Shown: positions 44,809 to 52,649, counted from the stretch's first letter. The stretch: 64,000 nucleotides of DNA from Marivivens geojensis (GCF_023540835.1 NZ_JALKCU010000002.1:186001-250000), one strand, 5' to 3'. Numbers and translations: made by a program. The notes: a model not told the origin generated them from the letters alone.

Positions 44809-44833
44809 GATACATCATCCAAAACTGGTAATT

Positions 44834-46336
44834 TCAGGGGGCAGCCATTCCATACACGCGGACCGAGAACCGATTGTCGGACATCACTCGTTCGACAGTG
44901 TTCAGAAGGTCCTGATCCATCGCACCTTGCGCGCGCGCACGCGCAACAGTGGCAACGATGTAATTGCGGCGGGTCCGTTGCTGGAACACCTCGGCGCGTA
45001 CAAGGTCCAGCCGCGCCTCTTCGACGTCCAGATCGCTCAGCACACCTGCGTCGCGTTCCCGCTCGATTTCATGCAGGGCGGCACGGCGCAGCGCGATGAC
45101 CTGATTGAGCGACCGGTCATGTTGCCAAAGCGCATTCAGCGCCGAGGTTGCGCTGCGCATGTCGCTGACCGCGGCCTGAAGGCGGGCCTCGTAGTCGTGG
45201 CCTGCCGCGAGAGCCTCGTTCAATTCGGCATCCCGGATCCGACGCAGACGGCCCGAGGTGTAGATATCCCATTCGACTTGCAACGAGACATCCTGTGTCT
45301 GCGACAGGCTGGAGCCATCGAAGAGCGACCCGCCCCGGTCCCGTTGGGCTGCCGCAAGCTCCAGCGTGACGCGCGGATACATGGCCATGCGCGCCTGATC
45401 AACCTCGCGCAGCGCCACGTTCACGCGGTCGGCCATGGCGCGGATTTCCGGCGCATTCTCGATACTGTCGAGTTCTTCCTGCGTGATCGGGGCCGGACGC
45501 GGCAATGCCACCTCAACACGCGCCGATGCGGGATAGGGGCATCCGGTTTCGAAGCCCAGCCCACACATCTGATCGGTGCGGATCCGGAAATCGGCTGCGG
45601 CAATCTGTGCATCGCTGCGCGCCCGTGCCAGTTCCGCCGCGGCGACCGACCGTTCCGAACCACGCAATTCGCCCGCTGCTTCCTGGCGTTCCTCGAACTC
45701 GGCGCGCGCCGTGTAGAATTGCACCTCGGCCTGTGCAAGGCGCCAGCGCTCAAGCGCTTCGCCCGCCTGCACATAGGCCGAAACGATATCCTCCAGCAGT
45801 TCCTGCTCGGCGGCCTCCAGATCGGCGGCACGGGCGGCCGCCTCAGAGCGGGCCGCGACCACCGCTGCAGATCGTTGAAGGTCAAGCAGTCGCAGCCGCG
45901 CAGTCAAATTCAGGTTTTCGGTGTCGTAGTTCGACACGTCGCCCTCGACTGACGGGTTCGAACTTTCAAGGATCGACTGTTCCGTCCCGATCTGTTCGGC
46001 CGTCAGCGTGACTTGCGGATAGAATTCGCGCACCGCTTCCACGACGCGCGCTTCAGCGGCAAGCATCAGGCGCCGCGCAGATGCGGTGCGCTGGCTCATC
46101 TGCGAGGCCGCGACCGCGAAATCCGAGAGGGTGGCCGCGCGGTCGATGGTGGCCGGCGCAAGCCTGTCGGACAGCGGGACAACAGGGCCGTCGCGCTCCA
46201 TGGCCTCCAGCAGCTCATCTGCCGTTTTATCGAACTCGATATTACCGCCACAGCCTGCCAGCGCCACCGCCAGTGTCAGCCCGATCAACGGAACCTTGGA
46301 CGTTTGCATAAAGCGCTGCATGACCACCCGATCCAA
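44834..46336 (-). CDS. TolC-family outer-membrane efflux lipoprotein
   Basis: The protein (500 residues from this start) is a TolC/OprM-type channel. It has an N-terminal hydrophobic segment with lipobox LAGC (Cys29), then two halves of long Ala/Glu/Arg helices (RARSDAQIAAADFRIRTDQ; ARLDLVRAEVFQQRTRRNY) with short strand segments (YPQVTLTAEQ; YPRVTLELAA; DVSLQVEWDIYTSGR). This is the usual internally duplicated pattern. The likely role is the outer-membrane exit duct of a type I system exporting the giant protein. TTG at 46336 has GAGGTG 5 nt upstream; ATG at 46321 (MQRFMQ) is the alternative. It lies 9 bp after the barrel gene and 25 bp before the giant gene, so translation is probably coupled. 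Confidence 0.93.
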   Translation of the reverse strand: MDRVVMQRFMQTSKVPLIGLTLAVALAGCGGNIEFDKTADELLEAMERDGPVVPLSDRLAPATIDRAATLSDFAVAASQMSQRTASARRLMLAAEARVVEAVREFYPQVTLTAEQIGTEQSILESSNPSVEGDVSNYDTENLNLTARLRLLDLQRSAAVVAARSEAAARAADLEAAEQELLEDIVSAYVQAGEALERWRLAQAEVQFYTARAEFEERQEAAGELRGSERSVAAAELARARSDAQIAAADFRIRTDQMCGLGFETGCPYPASARVEVALPRPAPITQEELDSIENAPEIRAMADRVNVALREVDQARMAMYPRVTLELAAAQRDRGGSLFDGSSLSQTQDVSLQVEWDIYTSGRLRRIRDAELNEALAAGHDYEARLQAAVSDMRSATSALNALWQHDRSLNQVIALRRAALHEIERERDAGVLSDLDVEEARLDLVRAEVFQQRTRRNYIVATVARARAQGAMDQDLLNTVERVMSDNRFSVRVYGMAAP

Positions 46337-46345
46337 TCTGGCACC

Positions 46346-47440
46346 TCAGAAGGTGCTGGAAAAATTCAATTGTACGTTTTGCACACGGTCCGATGGCCTG
46401 TGCTGTAAGGCGTCGCCAAGCACCAGCTCAAGGCGCGCTGCCCCGAAATCCCGGCCGATGATGATCCCGGCAGCGCTCCGCCAATGCCTATCGGAGTCGA
46501 TGGCCGCACGCGCTGCGTCGCCATCGACATCCAGCCCCCAGGCAGAGCCGACATCTATGAACACGCCAAAGGTCACCTCGGGCGCGCCCGGCAAAAGCCC
46601 TGCGTAGCGCATGTCGGAGGACATGACGGCATAGCGCGTCGCCCCCACGGGCGCACCGTCAAGGGCCGCGGGGTCCACGGGGCCGAAACCGTACGCCTCG
46701 AAACCGCGAATGGCACCAGAGGACGGCAGAAAGCGGTCGTTTAAGGTGGTTTGACCCTGCGCGACAGCGATACCCCCTAACCTGAGGGCAATGTCGGCAG
46801 AAAGCCCACCGGGCGGGATCGGCACGGCGTAATCCAACGCAACCTCGGCCTTGGTGTAGCGAAGATCCTCGCCATCATCTAGCAGGGACGCGTTGAACCC
46901 CAAGCCGACAGCGCCGAACGCAACGTCGCCGCTCAGCGCCACACCCATCAGCGAGCGCGTTCCATCCTCGGCCTGAAGCACAGCAGGGGCTTCTACCGAG
47001 GCGCGCAGATCATCCTCGATGAAGACGAGGCCCAGCGACATGACCCCCCTATCGCCCAGATCCCAGACCGCGCCGGGGGACACGCGCGTGACACCGGTGT
47101 CGACGCCCTGACGCGCGCTGCGATCGCGCTCGGCATGGCTGACCGCGACACCGAAGCTAGGATTGCCGTTACCCAATCCGTTCAGCCGGTAGTCCAGCGC
47201 AACGGTCTGCTCTTCGGAGGATAGCGAGAAGGAGAGATCGATCGACTGATCCCGCCCCATCAGGGCCCGGTGCTGGAACCCGCCAACTACGCTGAGCCCG
47301 GCATCATAGTTGTATCCCACACCAAACGCCACACGCCCTACGGGATACTCCTCAGCTACGCCTTGGCCTGTAAACGCTAACAAGGCCAAACCTGCAACAA
47401 GCGCAATTCCGACTCCACCGCCGCCCGCGCATCTCAGCAC
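46346..47440 (-). CDS. Omp85/BamA-type outer-membrane beta-barrel without POTRA domains
   Basis: From GTG at 47440 the protein has 364 residues; GGGGAAGG lies 7 nt upstream, which beats the upstream TTG at 47479 that lacks a ribosome site. A signal peptide (IALVAGLALLAF, cleavage near GVA/EEYP) is followed almost at once by amphipathic strands, so there is no room for POTRA domains. The Omp85 signature IRGFEAYGFGPVD is present, with VFIDVGSAWGLD after it, and the chain ends in Phe, the usual outer-membrane sorting residue. Length fits a bare 16-strand barrel. It is the first gene of the giant-protein operon. It may assist passage or anchoring of the giant protein at the outer membrane, or insert the TolC partner; neither is shown. 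Confidence 0.88.
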   Translation of the reverse strand: MLRCAGGGGVGIALVAGLALLAFTGQGVAEEYPVGRVAFGVGYNYDAGLSVVGGFQHRALMGRDQSIDLSFSLSSEEQTVALDYRLNGLGNGNPSFGVAVSHAERDRSARQGVDTGVTRVSPGAVWDLGDRGVMSLGLVFIEDDLRASVEAPAVLQAEDGTRSLMGVALSGDVAFGAVGLGFNASLLDDGEDLRYTKAEVALDYAVPIPPGGLSADIALRLGGIAVAQGQTTLNDRFLPSSGAIRGFEAYGFGPVDPAALDGAPVGATRYAVMSSDMRYAGLLPGAPEVTFGVFIDVGSAWGLDVDGDAARAAIDSDRHWRSAAGIIIGRDFGAARLELVLGDALQHRPSDRVQNVQLNFSSTF

Positions 47441-47630
47441 GTTTATCCTTCCCCATTTTAAGCGGCGACTGATAACCAAATTCTTACTTCGCTAAATTAC
47501 CTATCTTAGGAACGTTAGCGCCAGGCGGGCACCGTTTCAAGTGGTTTTCGCGCTGTTTGGCCGCCTGAGCGGCGGATATTGCAATTTCGGACGGAATCAT
47601 CCTCAAGTCATCCGCCTTCGCAGGTCGAGC
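47441..47630. other. Leader region of the giant-protein operon
   Basis: These 190 bp separate the barrel gene from the IS remnant and hold no convincing gene. The AT-richer part next to the start (47,470-47,510) is where a leftward promoter would be expected; several TAAGAAT/TAATTT-like -10 candidates occur, but none has a good -35 partner. The upstream control region of the operon may have been altered by the nearby IS3 insertion. Confidence 0.4.
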
Positions 47631-47959
47631 TGGTCTTCCCCCGCTGAAGTGGTCCGCCGTTATTTTTAGGAAAACGGAGGAAGAGAATGGCTACGAAGCG
47701 ACACAAGCCGGAAGAAATTGTCACGAAGCTACGGCAAATTGAGGTGCTTCTCGGGCAAGGCGCGGCGCGGGTCGACACGAGTGGTTGGATCAATATATCA
47801 TCGAAAGCATAGAGGAGGCACAGGATCAGGCCACACAATGGCTCTGGACATATAACAACCACCGCCCGAACATGGGCATCGACGGCATAACAACCGCCAT
47901 GAAACTGAAAATGGCCGCTTAAGTTCTACAGACGCACCCCGCCAAAAATGGGGAGATTA
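47631..47959 (+). mobile_element. Internally deleted IS3-family element
   Basis: The element holds only the first 25 codons of an orfA-type gene and the last 50 codons of an orfB transposase, joined out of frame. The left edge TGGTCTTCCCCC at 47631 and the right edge, read inward as TAATCTCCCCAT, are imperfectly similar and likely mark the terminal inverted repeats. I see no clear target-site duplication. The boundaries are estimates good to a few bases. Its right end runs into the reading frame of the terminase-like gene and truncates it. Confidence 0.8.
47687..47922 (+). pseudogene. IS3-family transposase remnant (OrfA start fused to OrfB end)
   Basis: ATG at 47687 begins MATKRHKPEEIVTKLRQIEV, typical of IS3-family OrfA proteins, with an AACGGAGGAA site upstream. 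Near 47,762 the frame breaks. A second frame then reads RHEWLDQYIIESIEEAQD and ends TYNNHRPNMGIDGITTAMKL before TAA at 47922, the conserved C-terminus of the OrfB integrase. The whole catalytic DDE core is missing, so no active transposase can be made. Confidence 0.9.
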
Positions 47960-48185
47960 GCCGTATGAACCGCGCACGTTCCGCGGCATAGTCAGGTGCG
48001 CCCGCCTGTGCCTTTTGCGCCTGATCCCGCAAATAACGCACGTAGCCACGCACGGACCCGATCAAATCATACTGACCCCGCTCCGCTTTAGGGATCACAC
48101 CTTCCCGGCTCAACTGCTGAACCCGCCGTTCTGAGAGATCCAAAAGACGCGCGATCACCCCAATCGGCTGGGTGGCTGAGGACAT
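47919..48185 (-). pseudogene. Nu1-like phage terminase small subunit, 3' end truncated by the IS element
   Basis: ATG at 48185 has AAGGG 8 nt upstream. The N-terminus (PIGVIARLLDLSERRVQQLSREGVIP) is a MerR/Nu1-type winged-helix domain used by small terminases to recognise packaging sites; YDLIGSVRGYVRYLR follows. After AAERARFIRL the frame enters IS3 end sequence and stops at 47919, so the last residues (SPFLAGCVCRT) are not native. The normal family is about 150-190 residues; this is 88. It marks where the packaging module of the prophage used to begin. Confidence 0.82.
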
Positions 48186-48290
48186 GAGTTGACCCTTAAA
48201 TACATTAAAAAAGAGGTCGAATTGACTGGATAGCGATCCCCTAAAGAGCCAAGCTCACATCAACACACCAACACCCCTTGGATAAAATCA

Positions 48291-48476
48291 ATGACCCTCG
48301 CCCAACGTTACAACGCAGAAGTCACCCGCCTCCTCCCCCACTTCGTAGAAGACTTGAGTGTTGACCCAGCCCTGACGTCGGCCACTCAGATCGACGAATT
48401 CGTGTTTCGCCAGAGCGAGTACTTGGGCGGAATGGCCACGGCGATCTTGGCGATGATTACTCAAGACCCTGCCTGA
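48291..48476 (+). CDS. Small hypothetical protein (61 residues)
   Basis: The frame begins MTLAQRYNAEVTRLLPHF and ends LAMITQDPA. Codons have G/C-rich third positions like real genes here, and the product is predicted mainly helical. It is the only likely rightward gene between leftward neighbours; it ends 5 bp from the end of htpX, tail to tail. The ribosome site is weak (GGAT 10 nt upstream). No family recognised. Confidence 0.5.
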   Translation: MTLAQRYNAEVTRLLPHFVEDLSVDPALTSATQIDEFVFRQSEYLGGMATAILAMITQDPA

Positions 48477-48480
48477 GGTC

Positions 48481-49392
48481 TCAACCCCATGGACCCCGGT
48501 CGGCCCTGTCTGCCTTACGGGTCACCCTCGGCATTGCGAATGAAGAAGGGCGCACGCCATTGCGCGCCATATCTTCTAACGCCGCTACTCGGTTTGCTGT
48601 TTTGGGATGAGTGGCAAAGAGGTTGTCGTGTCCATGCGCGTGCAGCGGATTAATGATAAACATATGGGCCGTCGCCGGATTACGCTCCGCAATATGATTA
48701 TCCACACGCGACGCCACGGTCTCTAACCGCCGCAGGGCCGATGCTAACCACAGAGGATTACCGCATATTTCTGCACCTAGTCGATCCGCTTCATATTCGC
48801 GTGTTCGGCTGATCGCCATTTGAACAAGGCTTGCCGCTAAGGGCGCCAAGATCATCATAGCCAAGGTTCCCACAATCCCCATTTGACGATCGCGGTTGCC
48901 ACCAAAGAAAAGCGCGAAGTTTGCAAGCATCGAGATCGCACCCGCGAAGGTCGCTGTGATCGTCATGATCAACGTGTCCCGATGTTTGATATGTGCCAAC
49001 TCATGGGCAATTACCCCCGCCAACTCTTCACGTGTCATGGACTTGAGCAAACCCGTCGTCACCGCAACAGCCGCATGCTCTGGATCACGGCCAGTCGCAA
49101 ATGCATTCGGTTGATCCGTTGTCATCACATAAACTCGCGGCACTGGCATTTGGGCACGACGCGCTAAGTCTTCGACAAGACCTCGTAACTCATGTGATCC
49201 AGGCGGTAGCGGTTGCGCCCCATGCATACGCAGAACCATGCGATCAGAGTTCCACCAAGTCACAAGGTTCATCACCCCAGCAGCAATCAGCGCAAAGACC
49301 GCACCCCCGGTCCCACCAAGCAAACCGCCAAGGCCAACAAACAAGGCCGTCATCGCGGCCATCAAAAGCGCTGTTCTGAAGAAAGGCGTCAT
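48481..49392 (-). CDS. htpX: HtpX-type membrane zinc metalloprotease (M48)
   Basis: This 303-residue protein has the HtpX layout: two N-terminal membrane segments (about 5-27 and 28-46), a cytosolic domain with PNAFATG, the zinc motif HELAH (130-134), two more membrane segments (about 141-162 and 170-188), then [10 protein letters not shown] carrying the third zinc ligand Glu, and a C-terminal THP.T.NRVAAL motif. The family cleaves damaged inner-membrane proteins. Start ATG at 49392 has AGGG 8 nt upstream. It sits between phage-derived genes, where such a protease is not a standard component, so it may be a passenger gene or host DNA brought next to the remnant by deletion. Confidence 0.93.
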   Translation of the reverse strand: MTPFFRTALLMAAMTALFVGLGGLLGGTGGAVFALIAAGVMNLVTWWNSDRMVLRMHGAQPLPPGSHELRGLVEDLARRAQMPVPRVYVMTTDQPNAFATGRDPEHAAVAVTTGLLKSMTREELAGVIAHELAHIKHRDTLIMTITATFAGAISMLANFALFFGGNRDRQMGIVGTLAMMILAPLAASLVQMAISRTREYEADRLGAEICGNPLWLASALRRLETVASRVDNHIAERNPATAHMFIINPLHAHGHDNLFATHPKTANRVAALEDMARNGVRPSSFAMPRVTRKADRADRGPWG

Positions 49393-49483
49393 GCAGGAAC
49401 CCTAAGTGTTGGCGTCCTCCAAAATATGGGGAGGCTCCTCATCGCAAACAAGCCATTTTGGCCAGCTTGTCGAGGCCACGACC

Positions 49484-51571
49484 CTATCGATTGTCTTTCA
49501 AATTATTGAACCGCTCCCCAGAGGTCTCCAGCACCGCCTCCTGCCCTGTAAATTTCTGCCACCGCTCTACAGCGACATCCACATAGGCAGGGTTCAGTTC
49601 AATACCTAGGCAGACACGTCCGGTGCTTTCTGCAGCAATCAGGGTCGTCCCCGATCCCATGAACGGCTCGTAAACAGCCTGACCTGGATTTGAGTTGTTC
49701 AGGATCGGCCGTCGCATACACTCCACCGGCTTTTGGGTGCCGTGGACGGTCTTTTCGTCTTGGTCCTTATTGGCGATATGCCAAAGCGTTGTCTGCTTTC
49801 GATCACCCGCCCAATGGCCTTTGCCCGACTTTTTAACAGCGTACCAGCAATTATGTGTAACGAGTCCGTCCGCAACGTAATGTTGGTCCCTTTCAACATC
49901 CATTGAGTAGACTGAACCGCTGAACGGCGTGGCATCGTTTCCTGTGACCGTGACCCAGGTGAAGTCCTCGCCAACCGTGGGCATCGGAAGCTGCATGATT
50001 TTCGCGAACACGTTGCAGGATCTAACAAGTCGTGTCGCCCTCCGGGAAAAGTTGAGTTTTTCTCCGCTCGCAATGAACGGATAATCCCTCTCAAGCCGAT
50101 GATCACGAAGAAGTTGGGTGGCGCGTGCATTGAGCGCGCTCAGACTTAGGCTGGCATAAATGCCAGCGATCATTTCCTGTGATCGCACTCGGTCAGGATT
50201 TTTCGTCCAAGCGTCAACCTCCCAATGCGTCGTTGGGATACCGTATTTGCAAGAGAGAACCTGCTCAGCGCATTGAGCTTCCACAACGGAGTCGTGCACG
50301 GACACTATCCAAGCTTCCTCGCCCATGTTGTCGGCCAGTCGGGTCGCGAGACCAAATCCACGCGAGTTGAACAGACCAACGCGGCCGACGCGCCACCAGT
50401 CACCACGTCTCATCAGATAGACGACCTGCTTGTCTGACGCGTTGGGGTTCAGGCGTACAGAAAACCGATGCTCGGGAGTAGCTCTCGTAACGCGGCCTGC
50501 TGCAGAAATTGCATGCATGAAGCCGTCGAACTGGCGCTCACCAAACCGCGTAATCTGCCGGCCACGCCGACGCACAACGCTTTCATATGGGTTATAAGAT
50601 ACAACAAAATCGCCGACCTGCAGAGTTTCGATCGGGACTTCGCCTATCAAAGCGGGCTGAGAACCGGCACCACGCTCAATGACTTTCTGGACCAGCGTCC
50701 CAGCAGGCTGACACGGTTCATGCTGCCAGTGATAATCGCCTCGGCTCAGAACCAAGCGTTCCTTGGCCCAAATGATCTGGGATCGAATGGTAAATCCGCA
50801 GTCCTCTAAGCTCTCCGCCACCGTCGCAGCATGAAGCGCTCCGTGCCAGACATATGCAACATCACCGGGGAACAGAGCCCAAGCGTCGCGCCAGTCAGCA
50901 CGATCATCATTCAACACCTTGCCGGTGCGTTTTGTCTTGGCCGCGCCAGCCTGGTTACGCCAGCTCGGATCGTATTCCACGCCATAGGGTGGATCGGTAA
51001 CCATCAGCAGCGGTTTGACCGTACCAAGCAGGCGCTCGACATCCGTGGCGACCGTGCTGTCGCCGCAGAGCAGCCGGTGGTTACCAAGGATCCAGAGGTC
51101 GCCCGGGCGGCTGATTGGATCCTCAGGGGTTTCAGGAATAATGTCCTCACCCTCTTGCGGACCGGTTCCCTCCTCAAGGGTGGACATCAGCGCGTTTAAC
51201 TCGTCGTCTGTGAAGCCCGTCAGCCCGAGATCGAAATCAGCCTCCAACAGGTCCGCCAGTTCGAGGTTCAAGAGATCCTTGTCCCACTCAGCGTTCTCGC
51301 TGGAGCGGTTGTCCATGATCCGGAAGGCGCGGGCCTGGGATGCCGTCAGCCCTTTTGCGACATGCACCGGCGCTGCCTTGAAGCCGAGCTTCCGGGCCGC
51401 TTCCAGCCGCGTGTGCCCGGCGAGAACCACCATCGCCTCATCCACGACGATGGGCTGTCGCCAGCCGAACTCCTGGATCGAGGCCGCGACCGTTGCGATC
51501 GCCTGCTCGTTGCGCCGCGGGTTGCGCGCATAGGGAATGATCTGCTCCAGCGGCAGGTCAACAACGTCCAT
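49484..51571 (-). CDS. ParB-like/DNA N-methyltransferase fusion interrupted by an intein
   Basis: The 695-residue product is a host-extein methylase split by an intein. Residues 1-100 are a ParB/Srx-like domain (NPRRNEQ, GHTRLEAARKLG). The methyltransferase has DPPYGVEY (193-200), the catalytic motif IV, and, after the intein, FMGSGTT (637-643), the AdoMet-binding motif I, so the order is that of beta-class N6-adenine or N4-cytosine enzymes. The intein is residues 287-574, placed in the conserved HEP/CWYAVKKSGKGHW junction. Removing it leaves a normal phage methylase of about 407 residues. Start ATG at 51571 has AAGGA 7 nt upstream. Phages use such orphan methylases to modify their own DNA against restriction. 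Confidence 0.93.
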   Translation of the reverse strand: MDVVDLPLEQIIPYARNPRRNEQAIATVAASIQEFGWRQPIVVDEAMVVLAGHTRLEAARKLGFKAAPVHVAKGLTASQARAFRIMDNRSSENAEWDKDLLNLELADLLEADFDLGLTGFTDDELNALMSTLEEGTGPQEGEDIIPETPEDPISRPGDLWILGNHRLLCGDSTVATDVERLLGTVKPLLMVTDPPYGVEYDPSWRNQAGAAKTKRTGKVLNDDRADWRDAWALFPGDVAYVWHGALHAATVAESLEDCGFTIRSQIIWAKERLVLSRGDYHWQHEPCQPAGTLVQKVIERGAGSQPALIGEVPIETLQVGDFVVSYNPYESVVRRRGRQITRFGERQFDGFMHAISAAGRVTRATPEHRFSVRLNPNASDKQVVYLMRRGDWWRVGRVGLFNSRGFGLATRLADNMGEEAWIVSVHDSVVEAQCAEQVLSCKYGIPTTHWEVDAWTKNPDRVRSQEMIAGIYASLSLSALNARATQLLRDHRLERDYPFIASGEKLNFSRRATRLVRSCNVFAKIMQLPMPTVGEDFTWVTVTGNDATPFSGSVYSMDVERDQHYVADGLVTHNCWYAVKKSGKGHWAGDRKQTTLWHIANKDQDEKTVHGTQKPVECMRRPILNNSNPGQAVYEPFMGSGTTLIAAESTGRVCLGIELNPAYVDVAVERWQKFTGQEAVLETSGERFNNLKDNR
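49850..50713 (-). other. Intein in the DNA methyltransferase (288 residues)
   Basis: The N-terminal splice block is CQPAGTLV (Cys287), followed by a GEVPIETLQVGD beta segment. Block B is ATPEHRF with Thr365 and His368. The C-terminal block is VYSMDVERDQHYVADGLVTHN, ending His573-Asn574, and the +1 residue is Cys575. All residues needed for splicing are therefore present. Between the Hint halves lie about 140 extra residues (roughly 384-525) with YLMRRGDWWRVGR, AWIVSVHDSVVEAQ and CKYGIPTTHWE; I see no LAGLIDADG or HNH motif, so a homing nuclease is either of another type or absent. Confidence 0.93.
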
Positions 51572-52000
51572 GGGAATGTCCTTGGAGATGCTCGAAAGCG
51601 AAATGGGGTCAGACCCCCATTTCGGTTCAGGCGGGTTGTGTCAGGCCATCAAGCCTTTGTTTTCTTGGGGTTTGCTTCGAAGCGAAACGAAACGGGTAAT
51701 TTCAGGGGTGTCACTGGGAAACCCTCGAGCCTCGCCCCCCCGAATACAGTTTCAAACAGGAGGGACCCGAACAATTTCAATGGGTTAGAGGAACGTCAAG
51801 ATCGCCGAAAGATAGTTTTTTCGCATCAAATGCCATCCATTCAGACCCCATCGACAACACAAATCGCTATGATCTCCCTGCGACGCAAAAAGATCATCTT
51901 ATGGATTTGCTACAGCCTTGAGAGAGATCTGTCACGGACTTCAGTGTCTCATCAAAAAATGTCTCACGAGTGCGAGCAACCTTGACAGGCTGGATCCAAT
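51572..52000. other. Non-coding stretch upstream of the methylase, with palindromes
   Basis: No convincing gene is seen in these 429 bp. Near the methylase start lies GGGGTCAGACCCC (51605-51617), a perfect 6-bp inverted repeat around one base that extends as AAAT/ATTT outside one bulge. GCTTCGAAGC (51674-51683) is a 10-bp palindrome. They may be operators for the methylase or simple transcript hairpins. Confidence 0.45.
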
Positions 52001-52393
52001 TTAGCCTGCGATCGACACCATTGTATTTTGCAACCAATGCGCAAAATCAGCCTCAGAAAGGACGTCAGAGGCCAGGTCTTCCATCGCTCGAACGCCCTCG
52101 ATAGGGTCCGGCCGCAAGCCAAACCCATTGAGCCGCAAGAACGTCGCCGCAGTAACAAAAGCTGTACGCTTGTTGCCATCAACAAACGCATGAGCCTTCG
52201 CAATTCCATATGCGTAAGCCGCAGCGAGTTCCTCCAAGCGTGGCTCACCGTAGTGTGCTTTATTGCGTGGTCGCTCGAGAGCACCCTCCAGCAAGCCCAT
52301 ATCACGCAAACCTGAGGCACCCCCATGACGCGCAATTTGCCTGTCATGAATGATCATTACCGCCTGCTGCGGCACCCAAACAAATTGGCTCAT
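52001..52393 (-). CDS. doc: Doc-type (Fic fold) toxin
   Basis: The 130-residue protein is a death-on-curing toxin. The active motif HAFVDGNKRT (68-77) has the H.F.D.N(K/R) residues of Doc; Doc kinases phosphorylate elongation factor EF-Tu, and Fic relatives transfer AMP. GLRDMGLLEGALERP near 28-42 is also typical. Its ATG at 52393 overlaps the stop of the antitoxin gene in ATGA, so the pair is translationally coupled. Confidence 0.93.
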   Translation of the reverse strand: MSQFVWVPQQAVMIIHDRQIARHGGASGLRDMGLLEGALERPRNKAHYGEPRLEELAAAYAYGIAKAHAFVDGNKRTAFVTAATFLRLNGFGLRPDPIEGVRAMEDLASDVLSEADFAHWLQNTMVSIAG

Positions 52394-52614
52394 GCAAGGG
52401 CCTGCAGCATGTCCCGGTTTTCGTCCATGACGATTTGTGCAGCTGCAAGAGCAGCCGCGAGTTCTGGATTTTGTGGCGTCATTTTTAGACTGCCGTCATC
52501 CCCACGAACAAAATAGACCGTATCGCCTTCACGCGCGTCAAGGGCGGCAAGCATTTCAGCAGATAGGGTCACAACAGCAGAGTTTCCCACTTTGCGAATC
52601 CGTGTCTCAAACAT
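52390..52614 (-). CDS. AbrB/MazE-type antitoxin paired with Doc
   Basis: From ATG at 52614 (GGAGG 6 nt upstream) the protein has 74 residues. MFETRIRKVGNSAVVTLSAEML is a swapped-hairpin AbrB-type DNA-binding domain; the acidic/Ala-rich C-terminus (NPELAAALAAAQIVMDENRD) would wrap the toxin. An earlier in-frame start at 52692 exists but lacks a ribosome site and would cross the promoter repeat. Classical Doc is paired with Phd, so this is a mixed module. It probably represses its own promoter. Confidence 0.92.
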   Translation of the reverse strand: MFETRIRKVGNSAVVTLSAEMLAALDAREGDTVYFVRGDDGSLKMTPQNPELAAALAAAQIVMDENRDMLQALA

Positions 52615-52628
52615 GCTTGCCTCCAATT

Positions 52629-52649
52629 GGTTATACATCCGTATATACC
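52629..52649 (-). promoter_or_regulatory. Candidate operator/promoter of the toxin-antitoxin pair
   Basis: The sequence GGTTATACATCCGTATATACC is an imperfect inverted repeat (GGTTATAC and GTATATACC) in an AT-rich patch 15 bp upstream of the antitoxin start. AbrB-type antitoxins normally bind such symmetrical sites. The TATA-rich arms could also supply the -10 element. Confidence 0.5.

Noticed and set aside
47608-47862. Leftward frame of 84 codons across the IS remnant
   Set aside because: It is the reverse strand of transposase fragments and has no ribosome site or motif.
49484-51571. Methyltransferase considered as two genes or as a gene broken by a foreign insert
   Set aside because: The frame is continuous and the insert has complete splicing blocks at exact borders, so an intein explains it better.
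51362-51985. Rightward 207-codon frame upstream of the methylase
   Set aside because: It half overlaps the methylase N-terminus; the remainder is compositionally unlike the local genes and has no motif.
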